Assembly: GCF_900608595.1 (NCBI RefSeq)
Contig: NZ_UWYY01000002.1
Location: 310,001 to 374,000 of the forward strand
Origin: Promicromonospora panici
GTDB lineage: Bacteria > Actinomycetota > Actinomycetes > Actinomycetales > Cellulomonadaceae
Reading direction: 5' to 3'
DNA: 64,000 bases
A program made the translations under genes and the position numbers. Under the pieces are notes generated by a model that was not told where the DNA came from, made no database searches, and worked only from the letters and a program-made list of their open reading frames with translations. Shown here in pieces: positions 19,174 through 28,143 of this stretch. Positions within the stretch are counted from its first letter, which is position 1. The number at the start of each line of letters is the position of its first letter.

Positions 19174-20376
19174 ATGCAGTTGGTCGATCCCGGTTCGCCC
19201 AGCCCGCACCGGCTCATCGAGGGCACTGTCGCGCTCTCCAGACTCCCGTCGTCGGTTCCCGTTGTCGTCGTGCCGGACCATCTCCTGACTTCCACGGCTG
19301 GACCCGTCCCGGTGGAGATCAAATACGACGGGCGCGGAACGACGGCCTGGGCATGGGCGGAGCGCGCCTGGCGCGACGCCGAAGTCGCGTCCGGCACCGT
19401 CCAGCCCGTGAGGCCGGAAGATCCGCCGACGTTCTGGCTCAGCCGGCTGGCGATCGAGCGCCTCGGTCTGGGTGCGGGGTTGGATACAACGGTCTCGCTC
19501 GTGATTCCCGAACAGGATCCACTCACACCAGTTCTGCCGCTCGTCCACGACATCCCCGAGAACGGCGAGGTCCAGGTGTCCCGCGATGCCGCCGCGGTTC
19601 CCCGCTCCCAGATCATGGTGCGCAACGGCGTGGCCGCATGGGTCACGCTGGTGCCACGTGACCATGTACGTCCTGGGACGGTCCGTATCTCCAACCATCT
19701 ACGGGCGGTGACCGGACCGGTGTCCGTGACGGCCGCCGGCTCTGATGCGGTGTTCTTTCGTCCGGTCGCCGGTGAACCCGGCCGCACCGGGAGAGCCCGC
19801 ACGATCGCGGCAGTCCGCGCCGGCATCAGATCGGCTGCCGAAGGCTGCCTGCGCTGGTTCTTCCTCGCTCCGGAGCAGTCGATGCGAGTAGCACCCGCGC
19901 ATCCCGACGACGAGCACCAGCACTTCGCAACCCTGCAGGACGTCGCGCTGTCGCGGTTGGGTGTCCGCTCTGGCGACAAGGTGATCCTCCGCTGGGGCAC
20001 GGCGGAAGTCGAGGTGGCAGCGGTCGCTGACCACGACCCCGGTGTGGCTCGGCCGACGGCCGGCCCGTCCGACCCGACGAAGCCCCTACCGGCACACGAC
20101 ATGCCGCCACACCTGGCGATACGGGTCCCTACCGCCTTGCGGCACATGACCGACCTGCCCGCAGCGGCCGTCGTCACTGTCCGCCGCAGCACACGGTCCG
20201 TATTGGCTCGGAACCTCAACAGCCTCGTCATTCCTGTCGCTTCCCTCGCGCTCGCGGGCGCTGCCCTCAATGACCCGAACTGGGCGCTGCTCGCCTGCGG
20301 GGCGGTCGCGACCGCCGCGCTGGGCCTGAGTCGGCTTCGGATGGGCAACAGTCGGGCGAGACGGCTCCGAGACTGA
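19174..20376 (+). CDS. Uncharacterised protein with two C-terminal membrane helices
   Basis: I do not recognise this 400-residue protein. It is divergent from folC. ATG 19174 touches GAGGAG, while TTG 19180 would have ideal SD spacing, so the start is uncertain by two codons. Residues 1 to about 350 are soluble, beta-rich and resemble two related halves. One contains RSQIMVRNGVAAWVTLVP, the other DVALSRLGVRSGDKVILRWG. This is suggestive of tandem double-psi or swapped-hairpin barrels, but is unproven. Two hydrophobic helices follow (about 352-372 and 375-390), then a basic tail. It would be a membrane-anchored cytoplasmic domain. Confidence 0.7.
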   Translation: MQLVDPGSPSPHRLIEGTVALSRLPSSVPVVVVPDHLLTSTAGPVPVEIKYDGRGTTAWAWAERAWRDAEVASGTVQPVRPEDPPTFWLSRLAIERLGLGAGLDTTVSLVIPEQDPLTPVLPLVHDIPENGEVQVSRDAAAVPRSQIMVRNGVAAWVTLVPRDHVRPGTVRISNHLRAVTGPVSVTAAGSDAVFFRPVAGEPGRTGRARTIAAVRAGIRSAAEGCLRWFFLAPEQSMRVAPAHPDDEHQHFATLQDVALSRLGVRSGDKVILRWGTAEVEVAAVADHDPGVARPTAGPSDPTKPLPAHDMPPHLAIRVPTALRHMTDLPAAAVVTVRRSTRSVLARNLNSLVIPVASLALAGAALNDPNWALLACGAVATAALGLSRLRMGNSRARRLRD

Positions 20377-20570
20377 CCCCCCAGCGGGTCACGACGAGCC
20401 GCCGGACGCGTGGACCGCGCTCGCTCGGGCGTGGAGGTTGCAGACACAGGGCATCGGATCCCCGATGATCGAGCCGACCGAAACCGACCATCACATCGCC
20501 CCGTTTGACTTGACGCCTACCCATACATGCGCGAGCGTTGTCGTGCCCCGGATGCTTCGGCTACCGGTTA

Positions 20571-20597
20571 GAAGGCCCTCGCATCGCGAGGGCCTTC
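20571..20597. terminator. Perfect 12-bp hairpin, terminator-like
   Basis: GAAGGCCCTCGC and GCGAGGGCCTTC enclose a three-base loop. It lies about 195 bases after the 20376 stop on the plus strand. No T tract follows. It could end transcription of the upstream membrane gene. Confidence 0.45.
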
Positions 20598-20776
20598 GGA
20601 CGTTCGGACCAGGTGGGCGGTCGGTGGGTCTTCCCGTGCTTGTCCTCCACCGCGTCCGGAAACTGCGTGCCCGACGAAGTCCGAGCCCGTCGCCATGAGT
20701 GCATCGGACCCTCAGACCGACCGAGACGGCGTTCGCGCCGCCGTCGGCCTGAACGCCTTGATGAGCGGGGTCGAGC

Positions 20777-20815
20777 CTTTCATAAGTACAGTTATGATAA
20801 GTACACCTATGAAAG
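20777..20815. promoter_or_regulatory. AT-rich tandem/inverted repeat, operator-like
   Basis: Two abutting 15-nt direct copies, TAAGTACAGTTATGA (20783-20797) and TAAGTACACCTATGA (20798-20812), sit inside an 8-nt inverted repeat, CTTTCATA/TATGAAAG. The stretch is strikingly AT-rich for this genome and contains -10-like TATGAT (plus) and TATCAT (minus). It looks like a repressor-controlled divergent promoter, but no intact gene starts at either side. Confidence 0.5.
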
Positions 20816-20890
20816 CAAACTTCATGTAGCACGATCTAGTTCGTCGCGACAACTCCTCTGGTCATCGGTACGCTGTGGAGAGACCTAAGA

Positions 20891-20923
20891 GAAGGCGAGA
20901 CCCCTGCTGCGGGGCTCGCCTTC
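20891..20923 (+). promoter_or_regulatory. Hairpin in the leader of the DUF3800-like gene
   Basis: GAAGGCGAG and CTCGCCTTC form a perfect 9-bp stem, extended inside by CCCC/GGGG, and are followed by TCGTCTTATT. It lies about 30 bases before ATG 20956. It can be read as a terminator of upstream transcription or as a 5' leader element of the gene. Confidence 0.5.
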
Positions 20924-20955
20924 TCGTCTTATTACCACGGCAGACGAACGGCACC

Positions 20956-21531
20956 ATGGCCACTGATCCATCTGATCGCATCCCACGACGCTGCAATATC
21001 TACGTAGACGAGACAAAGGCGCGAAACTACGTCCTCGCGGTGGACTTCGTCGCGGCGCGCGATGTACACACCCTCCGTTCCACGCTTCGTGGCCTGCGCG
21101 TTCCCGGAAGCAGGAGCATCCATTTCCACAAGGCGAACAACACACAGCGCGCTGCGGTCATCGATGCGCTACTTGTGCATGGCGTGATCGCGATGATCAT
21201 CACGAATCGACCCCATCCGCGAGTTCCACCACGCGAAGCATGCATCCGCGCTCTGGCGCGGCAAGCGATTCACCTGGAGGCTCAGGCCATCGTCTTGGAG
21301 CGGGACCAGACGATCGAGCGCAGTGATCGTCGTTGGCTCTTCGAAGAGCTGGCCAAGAGCACCGTGCGTTACGAGCACCGAGACCGCCATGAGGATGCTT
21401 TGCTCTGGGCTGCGGACGCGATTGCCTGGTGCTGGCAGCACGGCGGCAATTGGAAAGACCGCGTGATGCCGCTCATCGCTCACAGCATCGATGCGGTCGC
21501 AGACAGCGCAAAGCCCGGGCCTCCCGCCTAA
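20956..21531 (+). CDS. DUF3800-like protein, predicted RNase H-fold nuclease relative
   Basis: The 191-residue product opens MATDPSDRIPRRCNIYVDET. The YVDE(S/T)K start and the later EDALLWAADAIAWCW segment match the first-strand Asp-Glu and the C-terminal LQxAD helix of DUF3800 proteins, which are placed in the RNase H clan. Further acidic residues (ERDQTIERSDRRWLFEE near 115-130) could complete a metal site. The family is abundant in actinobacteria; its role is unknown. ATG 20956 is chosen by homology-like start; no clear SD is seen. Hairpins lie 33 bases before and directly over the stop. Confidence 0.65.
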   Translation: MATDPSDRIPRRCNIYVDETKARNYVLAVDFVAARDVHTLRSTLRGLRVPGSRSIHFHKANNTQRAAVIDALLVHGVIAMIITNRPHPRVPPREACIRALARQAIHLEAQAIVLERDQTIERSDRRWLFEELAKSTVRYEHRDRHEDALLWAADAIAWCWQHGGNWKDRVMPLIAHSIDAVADSAKPGPPA

Positions 21532-21550
21532 TCGGGCAGGCTCCCGGGCT
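21512..21550. terminator. Hairpin over the stop of the DUF3800-like gene
   Basis: AGCCCGGG (21512-21519) pairs with CCCGGGCT (21543-21550). A second short stem of CCT/AGG and CCCG/CGGG continues inside, with the TAA stop in the loop. It is a strong GC hairpin between this gene and the convergent 21660-22925 gene. Confidence 0.55.
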
Positions 21551-21659
21551 CACTTCTCAGGGCTATTGCCCTTCGCACCCACTATGTTTGCGCACGACGC
21601 CACCGACCGCAAGTCGTTTGACATCTGATGGAGGATCACGCGTGAGGTCTGGGCACCCA

Positions 21660-22925
21660 TCACGCACGGGAGGCAGCGGCGCGGGCCTCAGCGTCCCAGA
21701 CCAGGGTCCCAGCCGGATCCCAGATGTGGCTGGTGCCTCCGTTCGACCACACGGCGTGGAAACCCGTCGGCAGCCCGAGATAGCGGACGAGGTGCGGAGC
21801 CTTGCGCCAGATCTCGTGCGCGGGCACGAGCACGGTGCCCCCGCGCGGCTGCTCGGCGAAGGGCGTGATGACCCATCCGGTGGCGTCGTCGCTCGCCGCG
21901 TAACGCCTGACGTGGATCTCGGGGGCGTCGAACACGCCCTCATAGACCCGCACCTGCTGGTTGAAGTGGATCGACTCGCGCGTGACCTTGCAGAACGCCG
22001 CCATCTCGATCTGCTGCCGAAGAGCTTCGAGCATCGGATCGACGTCCCACGTCATGGTCTCGATCCCCGGCTTGGTGAGGTCGGTCGCAGCGATCCTGAG
22101 GTCGTCGCCGCTCTGCGCCAGGCCTGACCACCAGAAGCCGTGCCACACTCCGGGCCCCACCCTGACGCGCTCGGGCGCCTGCCCAGCGAACCAGTCCACG
22201 AGGCCGCGAGCAAAGGGGGCCAGCAGCGGCGTCGTCCGGAGCCAGACCCGCCTGCCGTGACTGGAACGCGCCTCGAGCACGACCGTCGCCGGGGCCCTTG
22301 TCGGCTCGCCGTCAGCCCACCAGCCGACCACGTCACCCGCTGGTGGCCAGTTGACCGTCCGGTTCGCGATCGGGTCGAGCAGCGTGACGTCGCTCCCGTC
22401 GAAGTAGGCCACGTACCAGTGCCCCGGACCCTGTGCACGGTCGATGCCGAGGATCGCGTACGACCCCTTCCCCCGTGCCCGCAGTCGCTCGGCGAGCTCG
22501 TCAGGCGTGGTCTGCTGGAACGGAGCGCCGATCAGCTCGGCGAGCTCCTGCTCGCCCGGCCCGGAAGGGGTCGCCTGACGTGCCGCCTCTCCTCGAAGCA
22601 CACCAACCATCGAGGCGACCGCCGACGCGGCGTGGTTGATCGGGGCCTCGCCGAGGGTCCCGTCGTTCCGTCTCCCCTCGCGGAAGCCCGCCAGGAGCTC
22701 TTCCCCGGTGAAAGTCGACTCACGCACATAGGCAGAGCCGTCGAACCCGAAGATCCCCTGCGCGCCGCCGCGTCCTGGAACCCATACATGGACTCCCTCA
22801 GGAACCACGCGGTGATACATCGCGACCGTCGCGAGATCGACACCGAGCAGCGCCGCGGCACGCTCTGCGACCTGGGGAAATGTTTGGGTCCAGTGGTCAC
22901 CGGACGACATCGTGGCATCAGTCAC
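21660..22925 (-). CDS. Uncharacterised protein with a papain-like toxin/deamidase-type motif
   Basis: A 421-residue soluble protein I cannot assign firmly. Residues about 150-190 read GSYAILGIDRAQGPGHWYVAYFDGSDVTLLDP. This resembles the His and Asp strands (GHxxxV...Y.LDP) of papain-like or Gln-deamidase domains of polymorphic toxins. The expected upstream catalytic Cys is not evident: the only Cys is near residue 317. The region that would carry it reads PINHAASAVASMVGVLRG. The C-terminal 110 residues (GWVITPF through HIWDPAGTLVWD) look like a separate immunity-like domain. There is no signal peptide. It is convergent with the DUF3800-like gene and divergent from the protease. Confidence 0.5.
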   Translation of the reverse strand: MTDATMSSGDHWTQTFPQVAERAAALLGVDLATVAMYHRVVPEGVHVWVPGRGGAQGIFGFDGSAYVRESTFTGEELLAGFREGRRNDGTLGEAPINHAASAVASMVGVLRGEAARQATPSGPGEQELAELIGAPFQQTTPDELAERLRARGKGSYAILGIDRAQGPGHWYVAYFDGSDVTLLDPIANRTVNWPPAGDVVGWWADGEPTRAPATVVLEARSSHGRRVWLRTTPLLAPFARGLVDWFAGQAPERVRVGPGVWHGFWWSGLAQSGDDLRIAATDLTKPGIETMTWDVDPMLEALRQQIEMAAFCKVTRESIHFNQQVRVYEGVFDAPEIHVRRYAASDDATGWVITPFAEQPRGGTVLVPAHEIWRKAPHLVRYLGLPTGFHAVWSNGGTSHIWDPAGTLVWDAEARAAASRA

Positions 22926-23081
22926 GGCGGCAGCCTACGCGGCGGTCACCGCAATGTCTGATTGGTCCAACCTTGAGACCCCTGCGCATCACACATCGTG
23001 TTGCGAGGTTTCACCCGGTGAAGAACGATGACTGCGCAGCGTCGGCCGGCGGTGCTCGGTCCGTCAGGGGGAAACGACAGC

Positions 23082-24326
23082 ATGAGGCGTAACAGCACGT
23101 TCCGACGCGCGATCGTCGTCGGCGCCATGGCGCTGACCACGGCGCTCGCCGCTCCCGCGGCGGCCGGGACCAGCGACGTCAGCCAGCCTGAGACGAACAA
23201 GGCCGAACAGAATCTCGCAGATATCCAAACAGCCGTCGACCGTGCGGCCGGCGCCGCCACCACGCTCGCAGGGGTTCCCGGCTATGCCGGGGTCGCCGTG
23301 GATTACGACACCGGGAGCGTCACCGTCTCCTGGAAGGGCGACGCGCCATCAGTGGTCAGCAACCTGACAGAGCGGGTCCCCGCCGGCGTGACCGTCGACG
23401 TCCGGCAGACGGCGCTCAGTGAAGCCGACCTGCGCGCCGCCAGCACCCGCCTGATGGACAGCCAGCGTGCGCTGCACGGCCCCGACGCCGTGCTCGCCGC
23501 GCTCCCGACGAGCGACTACGCAGGGCTGGTCGTCGAGGTCAGCCACGATTCTGCCGCGGCCCGCACGCCCGCCCTGGCTCAGCGCCTGGAGAGTATCGCC
23601 GGCGTGCCGGTCCAGCTCACGATGATCGACGATCAGGTCGAGTCCACGGCGGGCAGCCGCCGCGACGACGATGCGCCGTGGCACGCCGGCGGGGCGATGG
23701 CGACCAAGGACGGGACCGACTACTGCACCACGGGGTTCTCCGTGGTCACGGGTGCGGGACACCGCCGGATCATCAGCGCCGCGCATTGCAACGAGGGCGT
23801 CGGCTCACTGGTCCGGGACGGCGCCGGCGAGCGGCTGGGCACCGTCACCAACCGCACGACGAGCCTCGACGCCGAGCTCATCAACCCGAGCGGCCACCCC
23901 GAGACGGCGCGGTCGACGTTCGGCGGACCCTGGAACGCGACGAGCGTCAACTCGCGCTACCGGTTCCCGGTCGCCGGGGTGGAGCGGCCCGCCGTCGGGC
24001 AGACCGTCTGCAGCTCGGGGGCGGTGACCGGGGAGCACTGCGCGACGATCCGCTCCACCGACATCGCGTGGAGTTGCGGCGACACCACCTGCCACGGCTT
24101 CCGCGCGAGCCGGGACGACGGCGGCGTCGTCGTGGGCGGGGGCGACAGCGGCGGGCCGATCTATGCGGTCATCGACGGCAAGGCGTACGCCCGCGGGATG
24201 ATCGACGGCGGCTCGAACCGCCGCAGCTGCGGCCGGACGTCCGTGTCGACCCAGTGCTTCTCCTACGTCTACGGCATCCCGATGGTCGACATCCTGGACC
24301 ACTGGAACGCTCGCCTCGACAACTGA
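23082..24326 (+). CDS. Secreted chymotrypsin-like serine protease (S1 family) with propeptide
   Basis: Exported endopeptidase. ATG 23082 follows GGGGGAAAC and opens a 28-residue signal peptide ending AAPAAAG. Residues to about 205 form a propeptide of the alpha-lytic/streptogrisin type (short beta/alpha repeats, YAGVAVDYDTGSVTVSW). The mature domain has the triad His in ISAAHCNEG near 235, Asp in TSLDAELI near 263 and Ser in GGGDSGGPIY near 355. Paired cysteines occur (CTTG...AHC, CSSG...EHC, SCG...TCHG, SCG...QC). The 414 residues fit a single-domain secreted protease without a binding module. Confidence 0.9.
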   Translation: MRRNSTFRRAIVVGAMALTTALAAPAAAGTSDVSQPETNKAEQNLADIQTAVDRAAGAATTLAGVPGYAGVAVDYDTGSVTVSWKGDAPSVVSNLTERVPAGVTVDVRQTALSEADLRAASTRLMDSQRALHGPDAVLAALPTSDYAGLVVEVSHDSAAARTPALAQRLESIAGVPVQLTMIDDQVESTAGSRRDDDAPWHAGGAMATKDGTDYCTTGFSVVTGAGHRRIISAAHCNEGVGSLVRDGAGERLGTVTNRTTSLDAELINPSGHPETARSTFGGPWNATSVNSRYRFPVAGVERPAVGQTVCSSGAVTGEHCATIRSTDIAWSCGDTTCHGFRASRDDGGVVVGGGDSGGPIYAVIDGKAYARGMIDGGSNRRSCGRTSVSTQCFSYVYGIPMVDILDHWNARLDN

Positions 24327-24342
24327 CGATCCCACTCGCTGT

Positions 24343-24485
24343 GCCGAGGTAGGACTCTGGCGAGGTAGGACCGTAGCTCTTCACTTCGGTCCTACCTCGC
24401 CAGAGTCCTACCTCGCCAGAGTCCTACCTCGCCAGAGTCCTACCTCGCCAGGGTTCTACCTCGGCAGGGTTCTACCTCGGCAGAG
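24343..24485. repeat. Six tandem 16-bp units with inverted copies
   Basis: Six head-to-tail copies of TCCTACCTCGCCAGAG start at 24390, 24406, 24422, 24438, 24454 and 24470; the last three drift (TTCTACCTCGGCAGGG). Two inverted copies (GAGGTAGGACTCTGGC and GAGGTAGGACC) lie at 24343-24373, so the array folds into a hairpin. It sits between the convergent protease and ileS genes. The unit is related to that at 11482-11600. Confidence 0.9.
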
Positions 24486-24489
24486 GGGG

Positions 24490-27400
24490 TCAGGCCTTCG
24501 TGACCGAGACCTCGCGGGCCGAGCCCGGGGTCACCGTCAGGCTCGTCGCCAGCGTCTCGCGCGACACCAGCTCGCGGTGCTCCTCGACGGCGGCCACCCA
24601 CTCGGCCGGCACCGTCAGGCCGAGCGCGATGCGGTCGGCGACCTGCAGGCCGGCCGCCTTGCGCGCGTCCTGCACGTCGCGGACGACGTCGCGGGCGTAC
24701 CCCTCGGCGCGCAGCGCGTCGTCCAGCGCGAGATCGAGCACCACGAAGCCGCCGCCGGTGAGCACAGCCGCCGCGACGTCTGCCGTTTCGGCGGAGTCGC
24801 CGCCCACGACCGTCGTCAGCTCGTACTCGCTCTCCAGCAGCTCGACGTCGCCACCGTCCGTCGCGACCACCACCGCACCGGCGTCGGTCGTGGACCAGGC
24901 ACCGGACTTCGCGGCCTTGATCACGGCCTGTACCCCGCGCCCCAGGCGTGGCCCGGCGGCCCGGGCATTGACCGCGAGCCGCTCGGTGATGCCGAACTCG
25001 GCGGCCACCTCGGGCGAGAACGCGACGAGGCGCACCTCCTTCACGTTCAGCTCCGTCTCCAGCAGCCCGGTGAACGGCGCGACGCCGTCCGGGTCGGCCA
25101 CGGCGACCACGAGCGACCGCAGCGGCTGCCGCACGCGCAGCTTGTTCGCCTTGCGCAGCGCCAGCGTCTGCGACACGACGGCCCGCGCGGACTCGACGGC
25201 GGCGACGAGCGCGTCGTCGGCCACGAGGACGTCCGCCTCCGCGCAGCGCATGGTCGTGCCCTCCGGTGCCTCGGCCGGGACGCCGATGGACGGCCACTCC
25301 GCCAGGTGCACGGAACGACCGCCGGTCAGGCCGCGCCAGACCTCCTCCGTGAGCAGCGGAGCCAGCGGAGCCATCACCCGGCTCAGTACCTCGAGCGCCG
25401 TCGAGAGGGTGTCGAAGGCGTCGGCGTCCTCGGCCCAGAACCGGTCGCGCTGCGTGCGCACGTACCAGTTGGTCAGGGCGTCGAGGTACTGGCGCACCGA
25501 CTCGCAGGCCCCGGCGATGTCGTACTCGTCGAGCTGCTCGGTCACGTCCGCGACCAGCCCGCGCGTGCGCGCCAGCAGGTAGCGGTCCATGACGGGCAGC
25601 CCGGCCACGCGCTCCGCCGTCAGGGGCTGCGCTTCGTAGCCCGCGCCGTCGGACGCTGCGTTGGCGTACAGGGTGAAGAAGTAGTACGTGCTCCACAGCG
25701 GCAGCAGCACCTGGCGCACCGCGTCGCGGATGCCCTCCTCGGTGACCACGAGGTTGCCGCCGCGCAGGATCGGCGACGCCATGAGGAACCAGCGCATCGC
25801 GTCGGACCCGTCACGGTCGAAGACCTCGTTGATGTCCGGGTAGTTTTTCAGCGACTTCGACATCTTGCGGCCGTCGGAGCCCAGCACGATGCCGTGCGAC
25901 ATGGCGGTCTGGAACGCCGGCCGGTCGAACAGGGACGTGGCCAGCACGTGCATCGTGTAGAACCACCCGCGCGTCTGCCCGATGTACTCGACGATGAAGT
26001 CGCCCGGGTAGTGGTGCTCGAACCAGTCGGCGTTCTCGAACGGGTAGTGCACCTGCGCGTACGACATGGAGCCGGAGTCGAACCACACGTCCAGGACGTC
26101 CTCGACGCGGCGCATCGTGGACTGCCCCGACGGGTCGTCCGGGTTGGGCCGCGTCAGCTCGTCGACGAACGGGCGGTGCAGGTCGGGGTTGCCGTCCTTG
26201 TCCCGCGGCAGCCGCCCGAAGTCGCGCTCGAGCTCCTCGAACGACCCGTACACGTCGATGCGCGGGTAGGCGGGGTCGTCCGACTTCCACACCGGCACGG
26301 GCGAGCCCCAGAACCGGTTGCGCGTGATCGACCAGTCGCGCGCGTTCTCCAGCCACTTGCCGAACTGGCCCTGCTTGATGTGCTCCGGCACCCAGGTGAT
26401 CTGCTCGTTCAGCTCGACCATCCGGTCCCGGAACTTCGTCACCTCGACGAACCACGAGGACACACCCATGTAGATCAGCGGCTGCCGGCAGCGCCAGCAG
26501 TGCGGGTAGGAGTGCGCGTACTGCTCACGGCGCAGCAGCACCGTGCCCGACGTCGTCCGCCCCGCCTCGTCGTCCGCGGCACCGCGCGTGCGCGCCTTGA
26601 GGTGGTCCATGATCGGCGCGTTCGCGTCGAAGACCTGCAAGCCCGCGTACTCCTCGACGGGGAAGGTGAACCGCCCGTCCGGGCCCACGGGGATGACCGG
26701 CTCCATGCCCTCCCGGTCGGTGATCTGCTTGTCCTCCTCACCGAAGGCGCCGGCGTTGTGCACCAGGCCGGTGCCGTCGGTGGTCGTGACGAAGTCGGCC
26801 TCGACCACGCGGTGCGCCCCCAGGTGGCCCTCGAAGTAGTCGAAGGGCGGCGTGTAGGTCGCACCCAGCAGGTCCCTGCCCTTGAGCCGCCCGACGACGT
26901 TCGGCGCCTCCGCGCCCTCGTCCGTCAGCTCCCGCGCGTACGCGTCCACGCGCGCCTCGGCCAGCACGTACCGCTGCGGGGTACCGGTGAAGGACGACTC
27001 GACGACCACGTAGTCGACGTCCGGCCCGACCATGACGAGCAGGTTGGACGGCAGGGTCCACGGCGTGGTGGTCCAGATCAGCAGGTGGTCGCCCGCGCGG
27101 AGCACCCCGTCATCGCCGGCGGTCGAGACCACCGGGAAACCGACCGTCACGGCCGGGTCCTGCCGCTGCTGGTAGACGTCGTCGTCCATGCGCAGCTCGT
27201 GCGCGCTCAGCGGCGTCTGGTCGTTCCAGCAGTAGGGCAGCACGCGGAAGCCCTCGTAGATGAGGCCCTTCTCGAACAGCGACTGGAAGGCCCAGAGCAC
27301 GCTCTCCATGAACGTCGGGTTCAGGGTCTTGTAGTCGTTGTCGAAGTCCACCCAGCGGGCCTGGCGCGTGACATAGGTGCGCCACTCGTCGGTGTACTTG

Positions 27401-27816
27401 AGCACGCTGGAGCGGCAGGCCTCGTTGAACTTGTCGATGCCTACCTCGACGATCTCTTCCTTGGTCTTGATGCCGAGCTGGCTCATGGCCTCCAGCTCCG
27501 CGGGCAGGCCGTGGGTGTCCCAGCCGAAGCGGCGCTCGACGCGCTGCCCCCGCATGGTCCGGTAGCGCGGCACGACGTCCTTCACGTACCCGGTCAGCAG
27601 GTGGCCGTAGTGCGGCAGGCCGTTCGCGAACGGCGGGCCGTCGTAGAACACGAACTCGTTGGAGCCGTTCTCGCCGGCCGGACGAGCCTCGACGGACGCG
27701 CGAAACGTGTCGTCCTTCTCCCAGTACTCGAGGATGTCGCGCTCGAGGTCGGGCAGGCTGGGCGATGCGGGCACGGCGCCCTCGGCGTCGCTGTGACGGT
27801 GCAGCGGATAGGCCAT
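24490..27816 (-). CDS. ileS: Isoleucyl-tRNA synthetase
   Basis: Class I synthetase charging tRNA-Ile, 1108 aa from ATG 27816. It has HIGH as [12 protein letters not shown] near residue 65, the editing domain with TTPWTLPSN near 255, KMSKS as [10 protein letters not shown] near 652 and an anticodon-binding C-terminus. The length and HYGH form match the eukaryote-like type common in actinobacteria rather than the E. coli type (about 940 aa). An AGGAG SD lies 11 bases upstream. A T-box leader precedes it. Confidence 0.97.
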   Translation of the reverse strand: MAYPLHRHSDAEGAVPASPSLPDLERDILEYWEKDDTFRASVEARPAGENGSNEFVFYDGPPFANGLPHYGHLLTGYVKDVVPRYRTMRGQRVERRFGWDTHGLPAELEAMSQLGIKTKEEIVEVGIDKFNEACRSSVLKYTDEWRTYVTRQARWVDFDNDYKTLNPTFMESVLWAFQSLFEKGLIYEGFRVLPYCWNDQTPLSAHELRMDDDVYQQRQDPAVTVGFPVVSTAGDDGVLRAGDHLLIWTTTPWTLPSNLLVMVGPDVDYVVVESSFTGTPQRYVLAEARVDAYARELTDEGAEAPNVVGRLKGRDLLGATYTPPFDYFEGHLGAHRVVEADFVTTTDGTGLVHNAGAFGEEDKQITDREGMEPVIPVGPDGRFTFPVEEYAGLQVFDANAPIMDHLKARTRGAADDEAGRTTSGTVLLRREQYAHSYPHCWRCRQPLIYMGVSSWFVEVTKFRDRMVELNEQITWVPEHIKQGQFGKWLENARDWSITRNRFWGSPVPVWKSDDPAYPRIDVYGSFEELERDFGRLPRDKDGNPDLHRPFVDELTRPNPDDPSGQSTMRRVEDVLDVWFDSGSMSYAQVHYPFENADWFEHHYPGDFIVEYIGQTRGWFYTMHVLATSLFDRPAFQTAMSHGIVLGSDGRKMSKSLKNYPDINEVFDRDGSDAMRWFLMASPILRGGNLVVTEEGIRDAVRQVLLPLWSTYYFFTLYANAASDGAGYEAQPLTAERVAGLPVMDRYLLARTRGLVADVTEQLDEYDIAGACESVRQYLDALTNWYVRTQRDRFWAEDADAFDTLSTALEVLSRVMAPLAPLLTEEVWRGLTGGRSVHLAEWPSIGVPAEAPEGTTMRCAEADVLVADDALVAAVESARAVVSQTLALRKANKLRVRQPLRSLVVAVADPDGVAPFTGLLETELNVKEVRLVAFSPEVAAEFGITERLAVNARAAGPRLGRGVQAVIKAAKSGAWSTTDAGAVVVATDGGDVELLESEYELTTVVGGDSAETADVAAAVLTGGGFVVLDLALDDALRAEGYARDVVRDVQDARKAAGLQVADRIALGLTVPAEWVAAVEEHRELVSRETLATSLTVTPGSAREVSVTKA

Positions 27817-27839
27817 GGTTCTTCTTGCTCCTGGCGGTT

Positions 27840-28080
27840 CAGCGGTTCGGCAGCAGGTGGACTTCGATACAGATCTGCTGCGAGGACGCCACACCTGAGT
27901 GCGCCGCGGTACCACCCCGCTTGCCGCTCGCTCCCGCGCGCGACCGCTCGTTGACGGCTGTGACGGGCCTACCCGTCCGGTTCTACTGGGGTTTCTGCTG
28001 CCCGACGGCGGCAGGGTGACCTGTTCTTCCGGAGGCTCACCGGTGATAGCCGGGTCGATGCCTGTCAGGCAATCGTACCG
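27840..28080 (-). promoter_or_regulatory. T-box riboswitch leader of ileS
   Basis: On the minus strand the leader carries the T-box core GGTGGTACCGCGG (27916-27904) followed by CGTCC (27887-27883). Upstream is the short stem I loop CCGGCTATCACCGG, with specifier ATC (28047-28045) for isoleucine. An AGTAGAACCGGACGGGT segment between them resembles stem II of actinobacterial ileS leaders. The layout, with the SD just after the T-box and no terminator, fits the translational T-boxes known for actinobacterial ileS. Uncharged tRNA-Ile would free the SD. A TACGAT -10 lies at 28077-28072. Confidence 0.9.
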
Positions 28081-28143
28081 GCCAGTGGCAACCGGAAAAG
28101 CCCGGCGTGCAACCTCAGCGCACCCCGCGTGCGTCCAGGGGAC

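Larger units (their letters stand above)
20377..20955. other. 579-bp gene-free stretch with hairpins and an AT-rich repeat
   Basis: No convincing gene is visible on either strand. The stretch holds CATCGG/CCGATG around 20451-20466, a 12-bp perfect hairpin at 20571-20597, an AT-rich direct and inverted repeat at 20777-20815 and a strong hairpin at 20891-20923. Very short frames leave the AT-rich element on both strands (MKANFM on plus; MKGSTPLIKAFRP and about ten more codons on minus). This fits a divergent promoter whose genes have been lost. Confidence 0.5.

Noticed and set aside
16810..20376. A 1188-codon plus-strand open frame across dhaK and folC
   Set aside because: Only the last 400 codons (from 19174) have protein-like composition. 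The rest is antisense to dhaK and folC and arises from high GC with few stop codons.
20491..20832. A 113-codon minus-strand gene in the 20.4-20.9 kb gap
   Set aside because: No domain-like sequence, Arg/Gly-rich and His-rich shadow composition, and it starts inside the AT-rich repeat.
24343..24485. CRISPR array
   Set aside because: The 16-bp units are directly abutting without spacers, inverted copies exist, and there are no cas genes.
24577..27954. A 1125-codon plus-strand frame opposite ileS
   Set aside because: Antisense shadow of IleRS; its Arg/His/Val-rich composition is typical of reverse frames in GC-rich DNA.
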